64,000 bases of DNA from Adenophora triphylla var. japonica. Its lineage: Eukaryota; Streptophyta; Magnoliopsida; Asterales; Campanulaceae. How positions within the stretch are numbered: position 1 is the stretch's first letter; each line of letters starts with the position of its first letter. Below, piece by piece: positions 21,062 through 31,339 of the stretch. The stretch spans positions 124,001-188,000 of the forward strand of contig JAFEMH010002568.1 in NCBI GenBank assembly GCA_022495995.1, given 5' to 3'. Position numbers and translations under genes: made by a program. Under the pieces are notes generated by a model that did no database searches, was not told the origin of the DNA, and saw only the letters and a list, made by a program, of their open reading frames with translations.

Positions 21062-24000
21062 ATGGCTCCACATCTGCTCCACGGAACGCTTCATGCAACC
21101 ATTTACGAGGTTGATATGCTAAATACTAGATGTGGCTTCAACTTGTTTTCTAAGGTACGTATGCATTAGCAAATACTTAGTTACACGCATCCTATCGTTT
21201 ATGTTTGTTCATTTTCACATATAGTATATACTTAGCTAGGTATGGTATCGTTATGTTTGTTCTCCCTATAAACAACATTAACAGAAAATTTGATACTCCC
21301 TCTGTCCTGGAATGATCTCCTACTTTGACATTAATTTAATTATCCTAAGGATGGAGGGAGTAATTCAGGACCGACTTTTCTACTATTTATCCGGATAAAC
21401 AAAAGGGTTTATATTAGTAAAATTGAAGTTATCAAGATTCACATCGATACCCTTATCAAAAAAGCTTATTTATCCAACATCTAGCATCCAGATATTTTTC
21501 TTCATTATCCAGTATCCAACATTAATGTTACCAAACACATCCTAAACTAGAACTCATTCAGCTAAGGTCGTAGATTCAAGTAATCAACCATCTAAAGTTC
21601 GTTACGTTCGGATTGTATAAAACTTAGTTCCAAAGCTTAACTAAATCAAATACCACTCCTTAAACGAAAATCCCCCTTGTCCTGCATAACTTTGGCATAT
21701 TTCACTGCTGTGTTGGCTTTCTTCTAATAAATGTGCCTTCATATATTCTTTTGCACCCAAGGTTAACTCTGACAATATCTCAAATATTTAATCATATGCA
21801 AGTGTTTTTGCTCCTTGATTGTAATTTTTGTTTCACGCCTCTCTGATATTATCCCTTTTCCATTGTTGCTGCAAATGAGAAGAATGCTGGCCCATTGAAA
21901 AAAGCCAAGACTGTGCTATCCCAAGTCAAGAGATTGGTGTTATGCCGACCTGAGGTACTTCCCTACGAAACAAAATTACATTTCAACTACTCCCTCTATC
22001 CCTAAATGAATGTTGAAACATTTGAAACTTTTTTCGACATTCATTTAGGGACGGAGGGAGTATTTTCTCAACCTGTAAGAAACTCGAACCTAACTAATTT
22101 CCCAAATGTTGTCAGATTATTGGTTCCAAACTGTATGCAACGGTGGACTTGGAAAAGGCAAGAGTTGCTCGCACAAGAATGATAGAAAATGAGCCATCCA
22201 ACCCACGTTGGTACGAGTTCTATCACATATACTGTGCTCATATGGTTTCCAATATCATATTCACAGTCAAAGACGGCAACCCACTTGGTGCCACACTACT
22301 GGGAAGAGCTTATCTTCCTGTTGAGGACATTATAAACGGCTACGAAGTTGATAAATGGCTTGAAATATTGGATGAGGATCGTATTCCTGTACAAGGAGGT
22401 TCAAGAATCCATGTCAAGTTACAATTCTTGAATGTGAGCAGAGATAATAATTGGTCCCAAGGAATCAAAAGTGGTTCGTATGGAGGTGTGCCTTACACAT
22501 TTTTCAGACAGAGACAAGGTTGTAATGTTACCTTGTACCCCGATGCACATGTTTTGGATGATAATATAACGGCGTATCTTAACTCTGAAGGGTTCTACGA
22601 GCCTCAAAGATGTTGGGAGGATGTGTTTGATGCAATTAATAATGCGAAACACTTGATTTACATCACGGGTTGGTCTGTTTATACAAAGATCACTTTGATA
22701 AGGGACTTAAAGAGGCCAAAGCCTGGTGGGGACCTCAATCTTGGTGATCTGCTAAAGAAGAAGGCGAATGAAGGTGTGAATGTTCTTATGCTTGTTTGGG
22801 ATGATCGATCTTCTCTTGAAGTGTTCAAGAAAGATGGTTTAATGGCTACCCACGATCAAGAAACGGGCGATTTTTTCAGAAATACGAATGTTCATTGTGT
22901 GTTATGTCCTCGTAATCCTGATAATGGGAGGAGTATAATACAAGGGATTGGGATATCTACCATGTTTACTCATCATCAGAAAACTATTGTCGTAGATAGT
23001 GAGGCTCCGGAAGAAGGTCCACAATGGAGAAGGATAGTAAGCTTTGTTGGTGGTATTGATCTTTGTGACGGACGTTATGATACACACGATCATTCGTTGT
23101 TCAGAACTTTAGATAATGTTCATCATGATGATTTCCATCAGCCAAACTTTCCCGGATCTTCAATCAAGAAAGGAGGTCCTCGAGAGCCTTGGCATGATAT
23201 TCATTGCAAATTAGAAGGCCCAATTGCTTGGGACGTGTTGTATAACTTTGAGCAGCGATGGAAGAAGCAAGTTGGAAATCAGTTTATTTTTCACTTTCAG
23301 AGCTCGATAATTTCCTCATTCGCCCCTCTGCAATCAAGCCATCACGAGACCCTGACACGTGGAATGTTCAGCTGTTTCGGTCTATTGATGGTGGTGCTGC
23401 ATCTGGCTTTCCTGAGAAACCCGAGGATGCAGCCACAGTTGGTCTTGTTAGTGGGAAGGATAACATCATTGATAGAAGTATTCAAGATGCATATATTCAT
23501 GCCATCCGTCGCGCAAAAAACTTTATTTACATTGAAAATCAGTATTTTATTGGAAGCTCGTACGGATGGAATTCAAAAGACATTAGAGTTGAGGATATTG
23601 GGGCTTTGCATCTTATACCGAAAGAGATTTCATTGAAGATTGTTAGTAAGATTGAAGCAGGGGAGAGGTTTGCAGTTTACATTGTGATCCCAATGTGGCC
23701 GGAAGGCATACCGGAGAGTGGTTCAGTTCAGGCGATATTGGATTGGCAAAGGAGGACAATGGAAATGATGTACAAGGATATTGCCCATGCCCTTCAAGTT
23801 AAGGGAATCGACGTGAACCCTCGGGATTACTTGACTTTCTTCTGCCTCGGGAACCGCGAGGTCAAGAATCCGGGAGAGTACGCTCCCCCGGAACAACCGG
23901 AGATTAATTCAGATTATAGTCGAGCCCAGGAATCAAGGCGGTTCATGATCTATGTTCATGCAAAAATGATGATAGGTAATTCACCCTTTCCTAAATGAGT

Positions 24001-25113
24001 GTCCGTCTTTAATTTTCATTTAGATTTTAAAAAAAATGAATTTTAAGCATTATAATATTTCCCATCCCAAATGAAGAGAGGTACACTATTTTTTTTTTTT
24101 TGGTCGGTTCTGGTTACGAATGAAGACTAATATTTCCATTTTAGGTAACTATTTTACAAGAAATTGTATATATTAACTTTCAGCATACCATTCCATTTCA
24201 CGTGATATCAATTTTCATTTTGATGCATCTCACATCACTCGATACTATCCACAATGAAAAGTTTTATATTCATAATATCAATGAAATTACTATTTCCCCT
24301 TTCATTATCTATTTTACTTTACTTTTTCTACTAACAATTCATTAATTCTCTTTGCTTGTGCCAAAAAATTTGGTATATTGTGCGTGCATACGGCACGTGC
24401 TCATGCATGAGTGAATTGAAATGGAACGGAGGGAGTATTTTGAATTCAAATGTTGTTTTGTTTTTGTTTTTTTATTGGGAATAATGTAGTAACACAATAT
24501 GCATCAGTACATTTAATATCCACCTTATTGACTTATATTACTGCAAGGATATATTGAAATATGCTACTTTTTAAACATGAAAGTATTAATTTCCTTAAAA
24601 CTAACACTCGTTTAGGGACAATTTTTTTTAGTGATCTCTAAATAGGATCATAATTTTTTGTCGTGTTTGATTTCAGTTGATGACGAGTACATTATCGTGG
24701 GATCGGCCAACATTAATCAAAGATCAATGGACGGAGGAAGAGACACGGAGATCGCAATGGGAGGGTATCAACCATATCACATAGCCACAACACAGAGCCC
24801 AGCCAGAGGCAAAGTATTTGGTGTCAGAATGGCATTATGGCTCGAGCACTTGGTGTATATGGACGACTCGTTCCTCCAGCCACAGACTTTGGACTGCATC
24901 AGAAAAGTAAATGGAATCGCACAAGGAAACTGGGAAATCTACTCGAGTCCCACGTTTGTTGAAGACCTTCCAGGCCATCTTATAACTTATCCCGTTGCAG
25001 TGTCGAATGCCGGAGAGATTAGTGCGCTCTCGGGATTTGAGTTCTTCCCTGACACTAAAGCTCGTGTTCTTGGCACCAGATCGGAAGTTCTTCCGCCTAT
25101 TATCACTACTTAA
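21062..25113 (+). CDS. Phospholipase D, alpha-type, four exons, one apparent frameshift
   Basis: Exons are 21062-21154, 21880-21954, 22116-23975 and 24677-25113, all with GT-AG introns. The product is about 821 residues if one missing base near 23290 is allowed for, close to the usual 800-820. An N-terminal C2 domain (about 5-150, [11 protein letters not shown] to VKLQFLNV) binds calcium and membranes. The two catalytic HKD motifs are [10 protein letters not shown] (His near 343) and VHAKMMIVDD (His near 671, codons split across the last intron). [12 protein letters not shown] is also conserved. The enzyme hydrolyses phosphatidylcholine and similar lipids to phosphatidic acid, a signal in stress and hormone responses. 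As written, the frame leaves the family after [10 protein letters not shown] and stops at about 563 residues without the second HKD. One base lost from a CC pair explains this. Exon 2 (25 residues, basic) differs from the usual alpha-1 sequence. Confidence 0.9.
21297..21360. mobile_element. Short Stowaway-like MITE in intron 1 of the phospholipase D gene
   Basis: CTCCCTCTGTCCTGGA at the left and, reversed, CTCCCTCCATCCTTAGGA at the right, with TA on both flanks. It is only 64 bp, so a deleted copy. Confidence 0.7.
21990..22060. mobile_element. Stowaway-like MITE in intron 2 of the phospholipase D gene
   Basis: 71 bp. The left end CTCCCTCTATCCCTAAATGA and the right end reversed CTCCCTCCGTCCCTAAATGA pair almost perfectly, with TA flanks. 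Nearly the whole element could fold as a hairpin. It takes up much of the 161-bp intron. Confidence 0.85.
24188..24435. mobile_element. Probable MITE in intron 3 of the phospholipase D gene
   Basis: The left CCATTCCATTTCACGTGAT and the right end reversed CTCCCTCCGTTCCATTTCAA share an inverted core, with TA flanks. Its left part resembles the MITE at 17233. The left terminal bases are lost. It lies in the 701-bp third intron. Confidence 0.6.
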
Positions 25114-25242
25114 TCACTGTTATTTGGGTACGTTATGTACTATACATGGTGGCATCTTAGGTGCTTAATTTGTTGAAAATAATATATGTAACTGCAATAT
25201 GTACGGTAAAAGAAATTGAGTAGCTAGCACAGTCGGATAGAT
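25114..25242. other. 3' flank of the phospholipase D gene
   Basis: AT-rich sequence after the stop at 25113. AATAATATATG near 25180 could serve as a poly(A) region, but no exact site can be set. Confidence 0.4.
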
Positions 25243-27345
25243 AAACAAAGTTCTGGTGTTACTCCTGATGTGATGACACCAAATATTACACGAACAGATT
25301 TACAGCGAAATAATAAATACAAAACACGAAATAAAAACAATGCTTAACACCTATCTACAGCAACTTGTTGTATACAACAAAATCTTCTATATAGTAAACG
25401 ATTTATTGCTGGTTACAAAGTAAAAGAAAAAAGAGAATAAACGAAATATTTAATCACTTAAAACACATCTCTCACTAAAAGGCACTCTCAGAAGTTTTTC
25501 TCTTAGTTATAAAAGTTACAATCCGTGTTTTACAAATGAGGCAGACTACTCCTTTTATAAATTGTGTAGATCTTGGAGAGTAATCTTTCAAAAGATCTCT
25601 TATATATCATTTTATAAGTTGTAGCTTCCTAATAAAAGTGAGATATATACCTACAAAATAATCAAAAGATACACTAAAACAAGAAAACTAATTAATGTGT
25701 TAGTAAATAAAAATAATAAAGAGATTAGAAATATATTTACAGATTTACTTTAAATAAGAAAGATGCAACTCTTATGAAATAAGGCAACCTATATTTCTCA
25801 ATAATATGTGACTCAAAAACATGTGAATCAATTCACACTTCAATCTCCCCATGATTTGTAGCTTTTTGGTAAAAAAAAAAAAACAAGATTTGGTAAATAT
25901 CATAAACACAAACCAATAAATCAATCAAAATACCAAATATAGAAACTCTCCCTAAATTATCAAACTATCCAACTTCCCTAAATTTGTTATAGCTTACCAT
26001 TAAAATTATTTTGACTTACTCTACCCCTTATGACCAGAATGGATGATAAGTTTGGTAATGCGTCATATGTGAATCTAGAAGTGACCACATCATAAATCAC
26101 ACCATACGCAACAATTTGTATTACCTCCAATGAAATAAAGAAATATGGTGGTAGGTGATGAGAGAGGATTAAAGGGATCTAGTGAGTTAAAAAACAAGGG
26201 ATTGTACTTACCAAAACTGTTTCTCCATTCTTTTGAATTTCATGGAGATTAAAGAATTTTCCAAAAAAAATGGCAACAAGATCTTTTATTTTGTCAGTAA
26301 TGTATCTGCCATAAATATTTCAAACAATATCATAGATCACGCTCCCCCTAACCATAAACTATTAGATAAAAATCAACTTTGATTGTAGAGTCATTGATAC
26401 AAGATTTTTATCCGAAAAAATATGGGAAGAAATAAAAACATCTGATTAATATTTTCACCAATAACAAGAATGACCTAAATTTATTACTATACTGTGATGA
26501 ATAATGTACAAGTAAGTGATGTATATATCTCAATATTGTGTGGCATAGGATAAATTAAACCCGGGACTCATCCTCTTCAGGAAAGTTAATGAACTATTTT
26601 CCAGTGTTCTCAGTCTCTATAATGCACCCACCCATTTTTTATTGTGAAAAATTAATTTGTGGATAGTTTTCACTCTTCTTTACTCTCAATGATATCCCGT
26701 TTTCTAATGATCTTATCAAATTCGACAAAAAATACTATCTTGATAACCTTTAATCACATTAGATTGGCTTTATACACAGTGGGTGAAGCAATTGTTTTCC
26801 TTTAGATTTGGCACCCACTGATAGACATTCATTAGGATAAAAAGTAAGTTAACATTAGCTAACATACATTGAAAGAGTTCACAATCAAAAGATAGGACAA
26901 GCCAATGGAGGAATTCAATTGACCAAGATATATAGTGCAAATTAAACTAATATACATGCATTTTTTATTTTTTATATTAATAATATACAATATCGGTGTA
27001 GACCATGATGTAACCACATTGGGGATCACACCATCAAATGACACATAAACAAAGAGACTTCCGTAGAGTATAAAGTCTCTCAAAATCAATGGACTTGGTG
27101 AAAATGTTAGCCAACTGGTTTTCATTTTTTACAGGTTCTAGGCTAAAAAAATCTGCTCAATAAGGTCTCGATTAAAATGATGTATAATGTCTTTGTGTGT
27201 TAGTGCGAGAGTGTTGAAATTTTTTGAAGTGTCTATATCATTTATATTATCACAAAACACAAATAACCCATTACTTTTATGCCTTGGTCCTTAATCATCT
27301 TATTTATCCAAAGGAGTTGAGATCAACACTTATCTACTTCTATAT
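25243..27345 (-). mobile_element. Decayed Ty1/copia relic
   Basis: On the minus strand 27340-27040 reads as a worn RNase H end: a stretch related to FGIKV, then CDN-like and HHFNRDLIEQ, then NQLANIFTKSIDFER, matching the usual QLADIFTKPLD tail. The minus-strand CATGGGGAGATTGAAG at about 25842-25858 resembles the polypurine tract of copia elements. A probable LTR extends left to about 25243 (TGTAATATTTGGTGTCATCA on the minus strand). No matching 5' part is present. Limits are approximate. Confidence 0.55.
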
Positions 27346-27373
27346 ATTTAAATTCAACAGTGGAGTGAGAAGC

Positions 27374-27993
27374 TGAAATTACCCGGATCCGGCTCGCGCG
27401 CGGGCCTTGGCATCTCGCGGTTGTCGGGAGGTGTCGCTGCTTTTGTTTGGAGGAGTCGCCACGCCATTTTGATTTAGCCCAAAACATTGAAAAAAAGGCT
27501 TAGTTTAAAAAACTGTTGTTGTGTGATGAGATTTTGAGTTCGGAGGTCAGGTTACGCCTCGGGAAGAGAATAGCAGAGCTCACCTGAGTCACCTCGTAAA
27601 AACGAGTCTTTCGATACCCCTCTTTCTTTAAAAGTTGTGTGTATGTGTATGTGCTTTTAAAAATGCATGTTGTATATGATGTCTACATTGTATGCTATGT
27701 ATTGAAATGAATTGAAATAGTATTGGGAGGAAGCCTTATAAATACTGGTTCGTGTCTGTCTTCCGCTTGGGAATAGAGTTTGAGTGTGAATAGTATTTCG
27801 GGACGCACCGGGATTGCTTCGGGGATGTACCGGTGTCTGCGGATAGAGCTTCGGCGTGCCTCGGGAGTGTCAGGTGTGTCCTCGGGCAGAGATTAGGCGT
27901 GCCTCGGGATTGCTATGTATGCTCGGGCAGAGGTTCGGCGTGCCTCGATAGTGTTGGTTGTACTCGGGTAGAGGTTCGGCGTGCGTCGGGATT
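27374..27993 (-). repeat. Minus-strand fragment of a Tat LTR (same family as element A and Tat-1)
   Basis: Reverse-complement reading matches the last 600 bp of the element A and Tat-1 LTRs: GCCGAACCTCTGCCCGAG-type units, the U5 hairpin at 27593-27606, the TGGCGACTCC motif at 27452-27461, and an end GGATCCGGGTAATTTCA. It is cut at 27994 by CACTA-2. The rest should lie beyond the right edge of the window. Confidence 0.8.
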
Positions 27994-28620
27994 CACTACC
28001 AGAAAAATAGGTTTTAGCGGCGGAAATTTCCGTCGCTAAAACCAAAAAACCGTTGCTAAAGTTAAACACCGACGAAAAAATTCCGTCGGTGGTCCGCCGC
28101 TATCAACCCGCCGCATTGTTCTGACGGCTCAAATTCCGCCGGTATATTTTGATTTTACCGACGGAATTAATCCCGTCGGTGATTTTCTGACATTAGCGAT
28201 GGAAATTTCCGTCGCTAAATCAATTTAATTTAATTCAATTTTTATTTCAGCGACGGAATATTCCGCCGGTGAAATAAAAATTTAATTTAATTTTTATTTT
28301 CACCGGCGGAATATTTCGTCGCTGAAATAAATATTAATTAAATTAAATTAATTTCAGCGACGGAAATTTCCGCCGCTGGAATAAAAATTAATTAAAATAA
28401 ATTAATTTATGCGACGGAAATTTCCGTCGCAGGAATTAATTTATTTTAATTAATTTTTATTCCAGCGACGGAAATTTTCGTCGGTGAAAGTAAAAATAAA
28501 ATAAAATTAAATTTAATTGATATAGCGACGGCGGCGGAAATTTCCGTCGCTGGACTTAAAATTAATTAAAATAAATTAATTTCAGCGACGGAAATTTTCG
28601 TCACTGATAATGAAATAAAT
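27994..28620. repeat. CACTA-2 subterminal palindromic repeats
   Basis: About fifteen copies of GCGACGGAAATTTCCGTCGC and variants (GCGGCGGAAATTTCCGTCGC, ACCGACGGAATT) are separated by AT-rich spacers such as AATTAAAATAAATTAATTT. Each is a self-complementary hairpin. The unit GACGGAAATTTCCGTC is a perfect 16-bp palindrome. This is the presumed binding array for the TNP1-type protein of this element. Confidence 0.88.
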
Positions 28621-28749
28621 TAAAAAAAATAATTTAAAATATCAATTAATCAAATTTTTTTGTACCTGATATAACAATTCAATTTATAAAACTAAAACTA
28701 TAAAACTAAAAACCAAATATCAGCGTACCAAACTAAAGACTAAATATCA

Positions 28750-28990
28750 CTGTACCAAATCGGAAGGGGGAGAGGGGGTAGAGGGGGGGGGAGAGGGGGG
28801 GAGGGGCTCCCGAAGGTACCAAATATCACAAATGTTTACAAACAAGTATAAAATAGTACCAATCAGCGTACGAAACTAAAAACCAAAATCAACGTACCAA
28901 ATCGGGAGGGGGGTGAGGGGAGGAGGGGGCCGGGGCTCCCGTGGGTGCCAAATATCTCAAATGTTATTACAAACAAGTCTAAAATAGTAC
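28750..28990. repeat. Duplicated unit with long G runs
   Basis: Two units of about 150 bp share GTACCAAATCGG, a G-rich block, GGGGCTCCCG and TACCAAATATC. The G-rich blocks at 28762-28806 and 28902-28936 contain many runs of three to nine G. They lie just downstream of the minus-strand TNP1-like stop. Confidence 0.8.
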
Positions 28991-28994
28991 GTAA

Positions 28995-29850
28995 TCAACT
29001 CGGGGGGAATTGGGGGGGAGACTGGAAATTACCCTGGTCCAGACGGGCCATCAACATCGCAAATTTTCTATCAGTCTCTGCCTGACGCCGATCACTCTCA
29101 TCCTGCATATGCGCCTGAGCCTCCAAAGCCTCCACAAGCTTTGCCCTAGCCTCTGCAGCCTCGCGTCTCTCCTCAGCCAACTCAGCCTGCAGAGTGTCGA
29201 CCCTCGGATCATGATACCTGGGCGGGAAAACATTTGGCCGACGGCCGATCGACGTCGATTGGCATTGCCGCCCGTAATCCCCCGTCCATAACACTCGGTC
29301 TTTGGATGTCCCTCAGAGATGACCGAGTGCCAAACATCAGGCACGAAGGGAACGGGCTGGCCGGGAGGCGTTCCTTCGGGAACAACGGCGGTTTGATATG
29401 TACTCTGTCAAAATAAAACAAACAATTATAATCATATACACCATGTAATGTACATAAATAAATTTACATATTCAAAATCAAGTAATTTAATGATAGTTTA
29501 CTTACAAAGGCATTAGCAGAGCGATCGTCAACCCATTGCGGAGGTTGATCGAGCGCTGTAGGAGTCCGAACATGGGTGCTAACGAAAACATCCAAAAAAC
29601 TGACATCCGGACCATGATCCCTTTCCTATAAATAAAATAAGCGAGATTATTATTTTGAAATTGTATAAATGCAACATACGTACATAAACCTATTTAAAAG
29701 CATGCATACACAACTACATTTAAACTAACATACATACCATACGATAGTGATACTCGCCGACCGGGATCGTCCCCATCGTATGCCTCGTCGCCGACCCCGA
29801 GGAGCCTGCTCTATTTGCCTTAGCATGTTCGGCCATAGCTTTCGCCACAT
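28995..29850 (-). pseudogene. TNP1-like (Transposase_24) gene 3' exons of CACTA-2
   Basis: Three minus-strand pieces, right to left: 29850-29740 gives AEHAKANRAGSSGSATRHTM; 29630-29505 gives DVFVSTHVRTPTALDQPPQW followed by VDDRSANAF; 29410-28995 gives DVWHSVISEGHPKTECYG and then, in another frame, a coiled coil with LQAELAEERREAAEARAKLV. The order NRA...HT, then VD-x-RS, then a final coiled coil is that of plant CACTA accessory transposases. The frame shifts near 29290. The 5' exons are cut off by Tat-1. Confidence 0.72.
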
Positions 29851-29852
29851 CC

Positions 29853-31319
29853 TGTAAGTACCCCAATCTGGATCACCCTCTTCCGAACACACGGAAAACA
29901 CCGCAGACTCACACAAACGCAGTCTCGAAGACCCGTGACACTCAAAAACCTCAAAACCCCCAACCAAACCAAGGGAGGGACCTTTCTGGGACAAAAGAGC
30001 ACAAAAGGACCTCAGAGGAATTTTTCAGAAACTGGAAAAGCATATAAGGTCCGTACGGACCTCTTTGTTGCCATGATTCTTGAATCCTCTTAAAGTCCAA
30101 GATATTCCCTCAAATCCCGGAAGTAATAATTACTCAGCTACATGGGAGGTCCGTACGGACCTTTATGCATGCAAGGTTGGTCCGTACGGACCTTCTTGCT
30201 ACCAGACATCATCATGGCTGAATCTTCTTAAAGTCCACATATTCCCTCAAATCGAGGAAAACCAAAAACTTGGATTACTTGGAAGGTCCGTACGGACCTT
30301 TTTGCACAAATCTGGGCACTATAAATAGAGGGCTCCCCCCCTCATTTCACACATCTCCCTCTTCTCTCCTCTCCCCCCAGCCTTCTGGCACCCCTCTAAG
30401 TCCTCTCGAGGCACTCCCGGCCCCTTTCGGATCCTTTCGAGGCCTTCCGAGCTCCCTCGTGGTGCTCCGAAGCCTCTCTGAGCGCTCCCGCGATGCTCCC
30501 GCGCTGCCCCGAGGCACTCTCGAGGTACTCTGAGGCCCCTCGTGGTACTCCGAAGCCTTGCCTGGTCTTTCCCGAGGCGTCCCGGCTCTTTCCGAGTCAA
30601 ACCGGCAACTCGGACGCACGCCGAAACTCTGCCAGAGTGACCCCTGCCATCACAACGCACGCCGAACCTCTGCCCGAGTGATCCCTGCGATCCCAACGCA
30701 CGCCGAACCTCTGCCCGAGTGATCCCTGCGATCTCACCGCACGAAATTCTATCAAAAGACAACTGGCTCATCCCGAAGCAATCCCGGTCTGTACCGGAAC
30801 ACTATTCCATCCTCAAACGCTATTCCCAGTGGAAGACAGACACGAACCAACATTAGTAAGGCTTCCTTCCTACACTATTTCAATACATTTTAATAAAGCA
30901 GTGTACAATGTAGACATCTGATACAGCATGCATTTTTAAAAGCACATACACACACACACAATAGTTAAAGAATATAAGGGGTACCGAAAGACTCGTTTTT
31001 ACGAGGCGACTCGGGTGAGCTCTAATATTCTAATATTCTCTTCCCGAGGAGTCATCTGACCTCCGAACTCAAAAATCTCATCACACAAAAAGAGTTTATT
31101 TTTAAACTGATGCCCTTTTTCAATGTTTTGGGCTTAATAAAAACGGCGTGGCGACTCTACAAAGCGAAAACACAGCGAGACACCTCCAACCGCAAAACGG
31201 AATAAGCCAGATGTCGGGGCGCGATCGCGCTGCCTATCGGATCCGGGCGACTTCTTGAAGCGACGCCACAAGTGCGAGATGCCGGGGCTCCGCCCGCGAG
31301 CCGGATCCGGGTAATATCA
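29853..31319 (+). repeat. Tat-1 5' LTR
   Basis: 1467 bp, from TGTAAGTACCCC to GGGTAATATCA. It contains four palindromes, TATA at 30320, three GCCGAACCTCTGCCCGAGTG-type units (30610-30745), the U5 hairpin (30992-31005), a primer-site-like motif (31149-31157), and two copies of a segment with GATGYCGGGGC and CGGATCCGGG before the end. Confidence 0.9.
30048..30327 (+). promoter_or_regulatory. Tat-1 LTR promoter with four palindromes and TATA box
   Basis: Perfect GGTCCGTACGGACC at 30048-30061, 30148-30161, 30179-30192 and 30285-30298, each followed by a T-rich CTTTTTGCA-like tail. TATAAATA is at 30320-30327, about 21 bp after the last palindrome. Spacing matches element A. Confidence 0.8.
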
Positions 31320-31321
31320 GT

Positions 31322-31339
31322 TGGCGACTCCGCTGGGGA
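31322..31339 (+). other. Tat-1 primer-binding site (tRNA-Arg type)
   Basis: TGGCGACTCCGCTGGGGA begins two bases after the LTR. It is complementary to a tRNA 3' end finishing CGCCA, which I recall as the tRNA-Arg primer of Tat/Ogre elements. The same sequence follows the Tat-2 LTR. Confidence 0.85.

Larger units (their letters stand above)
27994..29852 (-). mobile_element. CACTA-2, one end only (interrupted by Tat-1)
   Basis: The terminal sequence CACTACCAGAAAAATAGG is followed by a long set of subterminal palindromes and a TNP1-like gene on the minus strand. It stops at 29853 where Tat-1 begins. The remainder would follow the 3' LTRs of the nested elements outside the window. ATT precedes the end and would be the duplication to look for on the other side. 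Confidence 0.82.

Noticed and set aside
26859..27125. An 88-codon hydrophobic membrane-like peptide on the minus strand
   Set aside because: It is an out-of-frame reading of the copia RNase H tail; the in-frame sequence reads NQLANIFTKSIDFER.
27833..28039. A 68-codon frame spanning the LTR relic and the CACTA-2 end
   Set aside because: It crosses an insertion junction and has no family support.
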